This document shows positions 7,081-16,802 of a stretch of 27,964 nucleotides of DNA, piece after piece; positions within the stretch are counted from its first letter, which is position 1; each line of letters begins with the position of its first letter. Below the pieces are notes generated by a model that was not told the origin of the DNA, searched no databases, and saw nothing but the letters and a program-made list of their open reading frames with translations. Where the stretch lies: assembly GCA_036897625.1 (NCBI GenBank), contig JAYMTA010000485.1:1-27964 (forward strand), given 5' to 3'. This DNA comes from Pelargonium cotyledonis (lineage: Eukaryota; Streptophyta; Magnoliopsida; Geraniales; Geraniaceae). Both the position numbers and the translations under genes were made by a program.

Positions 7081-9951
7081 ATGGCAGAAGCTGTAGTGTC
7101 CTTAGTCGTTAACAAGCTGACTTTGATGCTCGCGGAAGGTGTGATTGAATGGCTGCGAGTCGGAAGCAATCTCCACAGGAAAGTTAGTGACATCAAAGAC
7201 GAGCTCGAGAGCATCCAGATCTTCTTAAGAGACGCAGACGAAAGAGCAGAGAAGACAGAGGATCAGCACATCAACTATGGAGTCGAAACTTGGGTCAAAC
7301 AAGTGAGACAAGTCGCTTACAGAATAGAAGATGTCGTCGACGAGTACACGCTTTGTGTCACTCCACATGGAGGAGCATCTGATCCTCTTCACGGCCTATT
7401 CAGCAAATCCATCAAGAAAATCAACAGGTTTGTCAAGAACTTCAGGCCGCGCCACGAGATAGGCGCTGAGATAGAAGAAATCAAAGCAAGTCTGGTTGAA
7501 ATCAAGAACAGGAGTGACAGATACAGGTTGATCAGTTCCTCGGAGTCATCAAGATCTCGAGCCAGTACTCCATGGTTTGATCCAAGAGTCGCTTCTCATT
7601 TCATTTCGGATACTGATGTCGTGGGGATTGAAGATGTGAAGCGCGAACTGATAGGCTTGTTGGTGGGCGAGCCAAGAAAGCGCAAGGTGATTGCTGTAGA
7701 AGGCATGGGAGGACTCGGGAAGACCACTCTCGCGAAGGTTGTTTATGAGAGCTCAATAACCAAAGAGCACTTTCTTTGCTGCGCGTGGATCACAGTCTCT
7801 CAATCCTACAAGAAGGAGGAGATTTTCAAGTACTTGGCGAGGCATTTTTGCGCGGCGCAAGAGTCTTCTCTGGAAGATCATGCGGTTGGCATATCAGAGG
7901 AGGTTCAGATGGTCAGCAAAATCAGAAGATCTCTCCAAGGGAAGAGGTATTTGATTGTGTTTGATGATATTTGGAATGTTAACTTTTGGGGTGAATTCGA
8001 GCATGCCTTTCCTGATGATAATGTTGGTAGTAGAATATTAATCACAACTCGAAACAAAGATGTGGCAAACTTTTGCAAGAAATCTTCGCTCGTGCATGTC
8101 CACGAGTTGCAATTATTGCCTCCAAGTTTTGCTTGGAAACTCTTTTGCAAAACAGCTTTTCAATTTGACTCTGAGCAGTACAATTGCCCCAAAATGTTAG
8201 AAAACTTGTCTGCTAATATAGTGCAAAAGTGTGGAGGCTTGCCACTTGCAATTGTGGTCATTGGTGGTCTTTTGTCTACCAAAGACAAGAGTCTACAAGA
8301 ATGGCAAAAGTTGCATGACATGCTTCATTCCGAGTTAGAATCCAATCCTCATTTAACGAGCATTACGATGATTCTCTCTCTGAGTTATCGCGATCTACCT
8401 TATTACCTCAAATGTTGCTTCTTGTACTTTGGCGTCTTTCCCGAGGACTACTCTATTATCGTTTCAAGAATGATCCGCCTATGGATTTCTGAGGGTTTCG
8501 TGAAAGCGAAACAAGGGAGAACGTTGGAAGAAGTTGCAGAAGGTTACATCGCAGAGCTGAGCCAAAGAAACATGATTCAATCGTATTGGGGATTCAGCGG
8601 GGTCAAGAAATGTTGTAAAGTTCACGATCTAATGCGAGAAACAATTTCCCACTTGATTGGCAAGTTGAGTTATTGTCAAGTTCTAGACGCGGAGAAGGAG
8701 AGCTACCCAAGTTTGAATAGGGAAGTTCGGCGCCTATCCGTGCACAACAACATTGGCAATATTTTGAAGAAAGAACGCGTTGCAGTTCGCTCGTTTTTCG
8801 TTTTTAGTACTAACCATGAATTGGATAAGGCCCTTATGGATACATTATTTGAAAGTTTCACACTCTTGAAAGTCTTGGACTTGGAAGATTGTCCTTATGT
8901 CAGTTACTTGCCCGAAAATATTGGTAACTTGTTGCATTTGAGGTACTTGTGTGTGAATAGCAGGGAAATCAAGAATCTTCCCAAGTCAATTGGCAAGCTT
9001 CTTAATCTTGAGACTTTGGATTTGGCTAATACACAAGTGCAAGAGCTTCCAATGGAAATCTATAGGCTGCGTAAGCTGCGACATCTTCTATGTGGACGGT
9101 TTGATTCTGAGATTGACTATGGTTTGGATTCAAGACGAGGAGTGAAGATACACAAAGGAATTGGTGAACTCCAAGATTTGCAAACGCTCGCAGGCGTGGA
9201 AGCTTCGGAGGATTGGATTGAAGAGCTAATGAAGCTGACACAACTGAGAGTCTTTGATCTCACTAATGTGACAGCGAAAATGGGGACAACGTTGTGCAAC
9301 GCGATCAAGAACATGAACAACCTCAAATCTATAGACTTGAACTTGAAGAACGATCAATTCGAGCTTCTTGACTTTGAGTCCATCCAAATCCCGCCTCCTT
9401 TTTTGTGGAACTTGTGCTTCAGGGGTCGTTTGAAGAAGCCACCTTTCTCGACAAATCCTCGTACACTTCAAAACATTGTCACGATACGCTTGTTTTTGTC
9501 GCGACTAATGGAAGATCCGCTAAAAGCCCTCCAAGCTTTGCCTAATCTGATGCATCTTGACGTGTCCTACGAGGCGTATCTTGGCGAGAGATTGCACATC
9601 GAGGAAGGTTGGTTTCAGAAACTTCAAGTGTTGACGCTCAAGAGATTGGAGAAACTGAGGACACTGACTATAGAAAATGGAGCATTGCCTCTGCTGAGAA
9701 AGCTAGTGATTGGTCCTCCAAATATGAAGGAGTTGCCTCATGACATCATCTTTTTGAGGAACCTTGAAAAGTTGGCGATTAGAGAAATGCCGAGAGAGTT
9801 TGTGCTGAGGATCTTGCCGGAGGGAGGTGAAGATTATTGGAAACTTGAGCACATACCAGTTGTGAGGGTCCATTTCAAGATTCGTGGAAATTATTTTCAG
9901 TCTTTCAAGCTTGGTGATTCTGGTTTGTTGGACCATTTGCAAATTTCTTGA
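7081..9951 (+). CDS. Intact RPM1-like CC-NLR disease resistance protein
   Basis: A single uninterrupted exon of 956 residues, the usual size for RPM1-like intracellular immune receptors. The N-terminal Rx-type coiled-coil starts MAEAVVSLVVNKLTLML, close to the MADA consensus of resistosome-forming NLRs, and has EDVVDEY at 83-89 (EDVID motif). The NB-ARC is complete: P-loop GMGGLGKTT (208-216), RNBS-A CCAWITVSQSY, kinase-2 LIVFDDIW (291-298), RNBS-B SRILITTRNKDV, GLPLA (386-390), RNBS-D CCFLYFGVFPEDY, and VHD at 514-516 in the MHD position. Leucine-rich repeats fill about 540-930, for example LLKVLDLEDC, LPENIGNLLHLRYL and LPKSIGKLLNLETL. The start is supported by the family-typical MAEA and a G after the ATG. 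Family knowledge: effector recognition swaps ADP for ATP and triggers cell death from a membrane pore. The specific pathogen cannot be read from sequence. It is the only undamaged NLR here. Confidence 0.95.
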   Translation: MAEAVVSLVVNKLTLMLAEGVIEWLRVGSNLHRKVSDIKDELESIQIFLRDADERAEKTEDQHINYGVETWVKQVRQVAYRIEDVVDEYTLCVTPHGGASDPLHGLFSKSIKKINRFVKNFRPRHEIGAEIEEIKASLVEIKNRSDRYRLISSSESSRSRASTPWFDPRVASHFISDTDVVGIEDVKRELIGLLVGEPRKRKVIAVEGMGGLGKTTLAKVVYESSITKEHFLCCAWITVSQSYKKEEIFKYLARHFCAAQESSLEDHAVGISEEVQMVSKIRRSLQGKRYLIVFDDIWNVNFWGEFEHAFPDDNVGSRILITTRNKDVANFCKKSSLVHVHELQLLPPSFAWKLFCKTAFQFDSEQYNCPKMLENLSANIVQKCGGLPLAIVVIGGLLSTKDKSLQEWQKLHDMLHSELESNPHLTSITMILSLSYRDLPYYLKCCFLYFGVFPEDYSIIVSRMIRLWISEGFVKAKQGRTLEEVAEGYIAELSQRNMIQSYWGFSGVKKCCKVHDLMRETISHLIGKLSYCQVLDAEKESYPSLNREVRRLSVHNNIGNILKKERVAVRSFFVFSTNHELDKALMDTLFESFTLLKVLDLEDCPYVSYLPENIGNLLHLRYLCVNSREIKNLPKSIGKLLNLETLDLANTQVQELPMEIYRLRKLRHLLCGRFDSEIDYGLDSRRGVKIHKGIGELQDLQTLAGVEASEDWIEELMKLTQLRVFDLTNVTAKMGTTLCNAIKNMNNLKSIDLNLKNDQFELLDFESIQIPPPFLWNLCFRGRLKKPPFSTNPRTLQNIVTIRLFLSRLMEDPLKALQALPNLMHLDVSYEAYLGERLHIEEGWFQKLQVLTLKRLEKLRTLTIENGALPLLRKLVIGPPNMKELPHDIIFLRNLEKLAIREMPREFVLRILPEGGEDYWKLEHIPVVRVHFKIRGNYFQSFKLGDSGLLDHLQIS

Positions 9952-10487
9952 TCAAGTCTGTACAAAGAGAAAAAAAGTATATGAACTTTTGCTCTTATAA
10001 TATGAACTTTTTTTACATGAAATTAGTGAAAGTCAGGTCGTCAGGCCGACTTTAAAGATAATCAAGTCGACTTTCTGTTATATGATCAAGTGTCAATGCA
10101 CAACAATATACTCTAAACCATGTCTACCAAAATTAAGAATATTATAACTTCAAATCTGCAACACTTGTTTTCCGAGAGAGTCCTCTAGTTGATTGTCGAA
10201 AAAGTTTGAGTTTGAGACGATAAAGCGCAATATGAGTTTTTCACACAAATTCTCGCTCCTTCTTCTCTCTGGGAGCTATTTCTTGACTTCTCAGACTACC
10301 CGACTCTAAGGAGCTAAAATAAAATGAGTTGATGCTAAAAGCCTAAAAGCGATGATTTTTATTGTTTATCAAACAAGTGACTTTGTGTCAATGGCTTCAA
10401 GTCACTGTTGTTACCAAACAAGCAAATAAGATTAAGCTGGTAGCTCATCCTCTCTTATCGCCGTCGACGCCACCAAACCCACCTTCC
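9952..10487. other. Intergenic, NLR 3' flank and hydrolase gene promoter
   Basis: Holds the NLR 3' untranslated region and, toward 10440-10487, the leader of the hydrolase gene. No further gene, repeat or clear core promoter was recognised. Confidence 0.4.
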
Positions 10488-10574
10488 ATGTCAAGTCTCC
10501 GCCGCCTGAATCGCGCTCTCCGCTCTTCTCTTCTCTCCGGCGCCCCAAAAAACGCACACCCAATTCCTATCTAG
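10488..10574 (+). promoter_or_regulatory. Candidate upstream ORF in the hydrolase leader
   Basis: An ATG at 10488 opens a 28-codon frame (MSSLRRLNRALRSSLLSG..., stop TAG 10572-10574) that ends 28 bases before the chosen start of the hydrolase. The peptide is rich in Arg, Leu and Ser with no acidic residues, like a mitochondrial presequence, but it is out of frame with the hydrolase and closed by a stop. If the transcript starts upstream of it, it would act as a uORF and could lower translation of the main frame. It may also simply lie upstream of the transcription start. Confidence 0.35.
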
Positions 10575-10602
10575 CTCCGCCACAGCAGCCTCCTCCTCCG
10601 AT

Positions 10603-13600
10603 ATGCCTAACGACGTCGCTTCATCCTCTTCCTCTTTTAGGTACGCGGATATATGGAACTATTTGTGGATTCCTCTACTGATCTCCTTCTCCAAGGACAT
10701 GACTGTGGCCAAGGCTCAGTCCTCGATTCTGCTTCCGGGTCAATTGGGAGCTGATTTTCCGACCTTTTCGATCCCTCGCTGTCCCGCGCTGGATCCTGAG
10801 CTGAATTACCGGCCGGTGATCGGAATTCTCAGCCATCCCGGAGATGGAGCCTCCGGGAGGCTGAATAAAGGGAACAATACGTCGTATATTGCTGCATCGT
10901 ACGTGAAGTTTGTGGAATCGGCGGGAGCTCGAGTCATTCCTCTTATTTACAATGAGCCAAGGGAGGTTCTTCTCGAGGTGAATTGATTTTCGCTTGAAAA
11001 TTTTGATTTTTTTTTTCTTCTTCTGGAATTTTGGAGGTATTTGGTTTCCCAGAAAGTTGGGATTTGCAGAGAAATGGATGCTACTTGGGTTGAGAAGCGG
11101 ACTAAACATGTGATGATTTGATGAAAAAAAGAAGTGAACTTGAAACTTTTAAGATTGATTTAGGTTTGAAAATCTTTGCTTGGATTCTGTTATGTTTATT
11201 TACCAAGAAAGTTGGTATTTGTAGAGAAACTGAAGTTTCTTGGGTTGAGAAGTGTACTATGAACTTGTGATGATTTGATAATAAAAAATGTGAAATTGTA
11301 ACTTCAAAACTTGAGTTTACAAAATTTCATACATAAACAAGCTTAGTTATGAAGAAGAATTATTGTTTGCACTAGAAAATATGAGTGTAAGTTCAGTTAT
11401 GTAATTTGTAAATGAGTATATACTAGATAGTTAATTACTTAAAATTCGTTTTGTTATGTTCTTGCAATCTCTATGAAGTAGCCACCATGAGTTAATGATT
11501 AAGTGTAGTTTGGGGTATATCAGACTGACATTGCATTCTGATTTTATATGCTCTCAAAAGTTGCATTCCATTTTTGATTTGTTTTATTTCAGTATACATT
11601 GCCACCGTTTTTGCTTGTCAGCGAAATAACTTCCTTCGCTGCATAATTTTTTTGAAACACTGTAGGTTCTATGGATCCTTGATGTTCTATTTGGAATTAA
11701 ATCTTCTGTTTCATTTGCTGAGCTGTGAGAGCAAGTTAATGCTTACTTACCTATTTATGTTACTCACGCTAACTTGGCTCTGGAAATAATATGATATTTT
11801 ATTTACAGAAGCTTAATCTGGTCAATGGAGTTCTCTTCACTGGAGGATGGGCTAAAAGTGGTTTATATTATGAGACTGCTAAGGCAATCCTCAAGGTACT
11901 AGCTTGTCTTCTTTGACTGTTAGAAAAGTGTTTATCTATGCATGGAGTAGTACTAGTATTTTGTACTATGTAATAGTCAGAATATTTGAGTTCGTAAGCA
12001 TTAGATGGTGTGATAATTAAAATTTCATTGATTGAGTAAATGTATTATGGTATACACATTTAGTAAAGCAGCCGCCTCTTAGCTAGCATGCTAAGCAGCC
12101 GCCTCTTGGCTAGCATGCTGTACCCCAAGATCCCGGCTGCATATGTTGAATTCTCTGTGGTGCGTGGTTAAGAAATAACTAGACCCAAATTGCTATTGAT
12201 ATGTATGACGTGCTATTTTTCAAGGCTCTTTCATGATATTGGGAATCATTTCATCCAAATTATGCACTATGAAGATATCAGAATAAAAAAGTATGGTATA
12301 TTAATATCCTGCGCGTTCCCTCTTCTAGACTATAAGATGTTCTTATCTCGTGCAGAAAGTTTTGGAGAAGAACGATGCAGAAGAGCACTTCCCATTATAT
12401 GCAATTTGTTTAGGTTTTGAACTCATAACAATGATCGTCAGTGAGGTAATGTGTAATAACCACAATTCCATCTGTTATTGCCTTAGTCTTCAATCTTATC
12501 TTTGTTTATGTCATCTTGCTTTTTTTATGCCATTTTTCTAAAACCCACTTTTGTTGATCAAAGTAGTAATTTTGCATCTACTTAATGGTACTTAAAAGTA
12601 ATTCATTTTGACTGGAGATCAACATGTGATGTCTTGTTCATGCAATGGTTTTGTGTACAGTATACACATATGCTGCATGTGACTGTATACATATCATTAT
12701 ATCAATCTTTTCAGCATGCAAGTCAAGATTAAAAAAACTGTTTGGAGTTCATGGTCAATCTTTGCTTTCTTTGCTTATTGTTTTTATTGTTAATTAGGCC
12801 CTTTTAGTTGAAGTTACCTTAGTCATGCTGATTTTAGGTCATATATCTGTATCGATAAAATCTTTTCCCCACTTAATTGTTTTGATTTACATCTACGGCG
12901 TTTTGTCTCTCTTTACAACAGGATAGAAACATTCTTGAATCATTTCATGCGTCGGATATGGCATCTACTCTCCAATTCATGGAAAATACACAGGTTGAAG
13001 GAACCGTGTTTCAGAGGTATGTAACTTCTTATAGACAAAATTCTCAGAAAATTAGATGCGTTAAATTTGAATATGTCTAATACTCTTGTTTTTTAAAGCA
13101 ATGTTTTATTGTTTCCGGATATGTTGAACACTTTAATTATATTGCCTCACGTAGAAACAAAAAGTATTTTTTTGTCCAACTTCAAACTTTCTATTGATAG
13201 TTACAAGTTAATATTTGTATTCGTCTGCAGATTTCCTCCGGATTTGCTTAGAAAGCTGAGTACAGATTGTCTTGTCATGCAGAACCATATGGTGAGTTAT
13301 AAATGGTTAATGACTCTTCTAGTTTACATTTTAAGATGTAAATCAAATTGATAACTTAGCTTGGCTCGCTAGGCATGTATAATGATGTGGATTTGCTTTT
13401 TTAGCTTATGAATTGATGGCATAACATCCTAACTTTATTGTCATGTTAACTGTGTTTCTCATTCAATTTGATCGTGGCCTTGGCAAACCTTCAGTTCATC
13501 TAGGATATTTGTCTTTAATTGGAAGCTCAGACAAATAATAAGATACAGCTTGTCTTGTGGAGAGATGGGGATATACTGCATACGTGTTCTAATGTTCTAT

Positions 13601-16469
13601 TCTATTATATTATAAATTAAAAATACTGTAACAACCGATGATTGATAAATTCCAAGTGACAGTGAAGCACTTTGAAAGTGTTTGTGTTAATGTATATAAT
13701 CAAGCATTAGGGTGCGAGAGTCAGTGATCTATTGACATGTTTTCTAATATAATTAGAAACTCTAATGTATATAAGTAATTACATGTCGAATATATATTAA
13801 ATTAAAATTTTGACGTGCCTCATCGTGTCCTACGTTATTTTTGAAAAGGACAAATCTCGTGCTCGTGTCCAAATCTGTGACTATTGTCATGTCAAGGAAT
13901 CACAAAATCATTGTGTGCTTGTTCAACCACCCTTGATTGACATGTTTTCTAATATAATTAGAAACTCTAATGTATATAAGTTATTACATGTCGAATATAT
14001 GTTAAATTAAAATTTTGACGTGTCTCGTCGTGTCCTACGTTATTTTTGAAAAGGACAAATCTCGTGCTCGTGTCCAAATCTGTGACTATTGTTATGTCAA
14101 GGAATCACAAAATCATTGTCTGCTTGTTCAACCACTCTTGATTTCATCATTGATTTCTTATTACTCTGAAATTAAAGGCAATTAAGAAAAGCCTTGGTCC
14201 AAAGTTCGTGGTTTAGTGTTGGCTAAATTTGTCCTTTTCTTCCTTTAAACTATGCCATGGATTGTAGCTGACGTGATCATAAGTCATTTATCTGTTTTCT
14301 GCTTTAGCTCTTGTTCTTTTCAACCTCTCTTTCATCTGAGTCTATGAATATGTGTTTTGGGTGTATGCTTATATGGTTCTGTTCTTGTTCATAGCAACCA
14401 TTTTCCAACTGTAATGTGAGAGGAAGTTACATTTTCATTTCCTCATTTTGTGTCTTTTCAGCTATGTTCTACTTTGTGTGATGTCTTAATCGTAGTGATC
14501 ATACTTTTGCTTAAGGCAAGAAATTGTTGATCTAATTCATTTGCTGCAACAGTATGGTATCTCTCCTGGGTGCTTTGAAAATAATCCGAAACTATGTAAT
14601 TTCTTCAAGATCTTGACAACTAGCTCAGATGAAGACAACAAGGTACTAAATGAAACCATTCAATTTCCTCAAAGAAACTATATTTTGTATTACTGAAAGA
14701 GTCCTAAAACTATAGAACCATTTGCAACCAGGACTATGTCTCGACGGTACAAGCACGCAGCTATCCTGTGACTGGTTTCCAATGGCATCCAGAGGTATTT
14801 GCTTAAATGTGATTGCAACCTATCATGCCTATTTCTCAAGTTCATTTTGATTTTCTTGTTGCCTCATTATCATCCATATATAAGTCATGTTTTCCTGTTG
14901 GACATGTTTGGTAACATGGTTGAAATTCGCAGTGTACTTTGCCAATTCTTACTGATTCGCTTATGTTCTAAATATCTTCACTATAAATTTCTCAAAGTAT
15001 GTGCCCGATGCCGCTTCTTTCTTTTCCATTAGCAAAACCAACTTGAGTGCTACTAGCTTATTTCTATTAGAAAGACACGTTACACACATGCATGATTATA
15101 ATCATCTAGAGTTCAAATCAGATTTTTATATAGATGAAATGCCAGCTCTATTAATACTGGCAATTTTACACTTGTGACTTGGCTTCATGCATTTCTTCAT
15201 TATATGATATTTTATGTCTGTGCTCGACTTGAAATATAGATTCTTATTTTTTCCTCTTTACGGGATCTAGTCAATATCATTCCTCATCCTAATGGCAGAA
15301 GTAAAAACCTAACTAATTATTTTGTAGAAAAATGCTTTTGAATGGGGCTCGCGAAGGATTCCACATTCAGATGAAGCCATCCAAGTGACCCAACATGTTG
15401 CAAACTTCTTTGTCAGGTAATCACTTCAGATAATACGTTGAAAGTTAATCACTAGATGGTGTTGATTGCTTATGCTCGAGTAGTAGAGACTAGAGATGTT
15501 AGATCCTGGGAAGTGAAAAGGGTATGCTCAGTTTTTGCCAAATACTTCTCTCCAGTTCACACCCATTGAATGCAGTTTGTCATCGGACCATTGGTTGGGA
15601 CTACAGTTTTTACATACTGTTGTTTTAGACCCGTACCATCTAGCTATATACGCAATTCCCAAAATTTGGTTTAGCATGCGATGTGGAAAATGATACTGGC
15701 TTTGCATGTAAAAAGAAGGGGTAATATATGCAATTCCTAACTACACTTTTTGATTTCCATAACATGTACAATCCATATGTTTACTCTGTCTGGAAATCAT
15801 CAATTTTAATGGAGTAGTTCATTATCTCATATTCTCATTATATGCTTTGCACATGGGACTCTCTTATTCCTAAATTCCCTAAATACCCTTGCAATGTCAA
15901 AAGAATCCTAACCTAGCTATTTCCCATTTCACTTCATCCTCTTCCACCTTTCCAACTTCTAGCTTTACAACATTTTAGATTAAGATGTGATATTTCTTAC
16001 ATCATAGAATGCCACATGCAAAGCACATGATGAAAGCAAATGAATTTCTCTGTTAAAACTGACCATTTACAGAAAGAGTGGAGACGTTTGTCGTGCAGAT
16101 GTTGTGGAAATAAAAAAGTGTAATCATATGTTTCGGAAATCATAGTTGGGTAATACACATAATTACCCCTATAAAGAAAAATGCAAATGAAACAATAACA
16201 TGACATCAACCTCACGATTATGGTGCAGTGAAGCGAGGAAGTCAGCAAACAGGCCTGCTGCTCAGAAAGTGCTAGACAATCTCATTTACAACTACAGTCC
16301 CACCTACTGTGGGAAGGCTGGGTAAGTTAAAAAGCCTAAGCTGAAGTTTGTGTTAATATCTGGTTAGCACGTAATTTTCTGATTCGATTGTATCATGCTT
16401 TGACTTTGCAGGAAGGGATACGATGAAGTTTACATCTTCGATAACTTTGTGGCGAGAAATAAGCTCTAG
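10603..16469 (+). CDS. GGH: Gamma-glutamyl hydrolase (folate polyglutamate hydrolase), ten exons
   Basis: Ten exons join in frame with GT-AG borders: 10603-10977, 11809-11895, 12356-12445, 12922-13016, 13231-13291, 14553-14642, 14732-14794, 15328-15416, 16229-16321 and 16412-16469, giving 366 residues and a TAG stop. Diagnostic segments are NYRPVIGILSHPGDGASGRL, TSYIAASYVKFVESAGARV, GVLFTGGWAK, LYAICLGFEL with the catalytic Cys172, TGFQWHPE with His285 and Glu287, and the plant ending GYDEVYIF. The enzyme (peptidase family C26) trims the poly-gamma-glutamate tail from folates; plant forms act in the vacuole, entering through an N-terminal signal, here IWNYLWIPLLIS at 17-28. Relatives often begin with Met-Trp at that point; here the codon is ATA (Ile17), so translation must begin upstream, and MPNDVASSSS at 10603 is the in-frame Met. 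All exons are open and the protein looks functional. Confidence 0.93.
11048..11308. repeat. Diverged direct repeat in hydrolase intron 1
   Basis: Two roughly 100-base copies start at about 11051 and 11206 (offset 155). They share AGAAAGTTGG, ATTTG.AGAGAAA, CTTGGGTTGAGAAG and TGTGATGATTTGAT. Identity is roughly 80%, so this is an older duplication than the one in intron 5. No coding or structural role is seen. Confidence 0.65.
12066..12119. repeat. 27-bp tandem repeat in hydrolase intron 2
   Basis: Two adjacent 27-base units, each containing AGCAGCCGCCTCTT and GCTAGCATGCT, differ at only one or two positions. The unit is GC-richer than the surrounding intron, so it stands out as foreign or low-turnover sequence; its origin is not recognised. 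Confidence 0.8.
13731..14140. repeat. 205-bp tandem duplication in hydrolase intron 5
   Basis: Copies at 13731-13935 and 13936-14140 lie head to tail with an exact 205-base period and only about seven substitutions (about 3.5%), so the duplication is fairly recent. Each copy contains the near-palindromic TTTCTAATATAATTAGAAA and a block with CGTGTCCTACGTTATTTTTG. It enlarges the gene's longest intron (1261 bases) without touching splice sites. Confidence 0.9.
15718..16169. mobile_element. Mutator-like MITE in hydrolase intron 8
   Basis: A 452-base unit whose ends both read GGGGTAAT inward, with arms that stay alignable for about 140-150 bases: AACTA, CTTTTT.ATTTCC, AACAT, ATGTGCTTTGCA-like blocks recur in inverted order. 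Flanking 9-mers are TAAAAAGAA on the left and TATAAAGAA on the right, matching at 8 of 9 positions, the target-site duplication length of Mutator-like elements. There is no transposase. The ends resemble those of the larger element at 410-1799, so both were probably moved by related transposases. It lies wholly inside the intron and ends about 59 bases before exon 9. Confidence 0.8.
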
Positions 16470-16802
16470 GGGACTAGTACTGTATTGCATTGGCGTAAGG
16501 TCATTTATACAAGGTTTTACACGGTTGAAGTATATAATTCATAAGTATATAATTCATAAGGTATTTGTTATAAGGAAGCTTGAAAATTGTATGGTTGTCT
16601 AAAATGTAAAAATACTTCTTATGTAAGACAATAATTGGTGTTAATGAAATTGGAACTTTTATATTAGACTCTACTAGTCTTCAACCTTTTGTGTTGTATT
16701 TTTTTTTTTGGCAGAGAAACTCAAGTGTTTTTAATACAAGTACTAGACAAACATTAATGATACAAATCACCAAATAACAAGAACAAATACACAACCATTA
16801 CA
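16470..16802. other. Spacer between convergent hydrolase and P450 genes
   Basis: The 333 bases between the two stop codons must hold both 3' untranslated regions. They include a duplicated 15-mer, GTATATAATTCATAA, at 16530-16544 and 16545-16559. No other feature is seen. Confidence 0.5.

Noticed and set aside
9026-9942. Minus-strand ORFs within the intact NLR's LRR region
   Set aside because: They are antisense shadows of the LRR codons; the plus frame is complete and recognisable.
13810-14010. A 66-codon ORF inside hydrolase intron 5
   Set aside because: It lies across the 205-bp tandem duplication within an intron and has no family resemblance.
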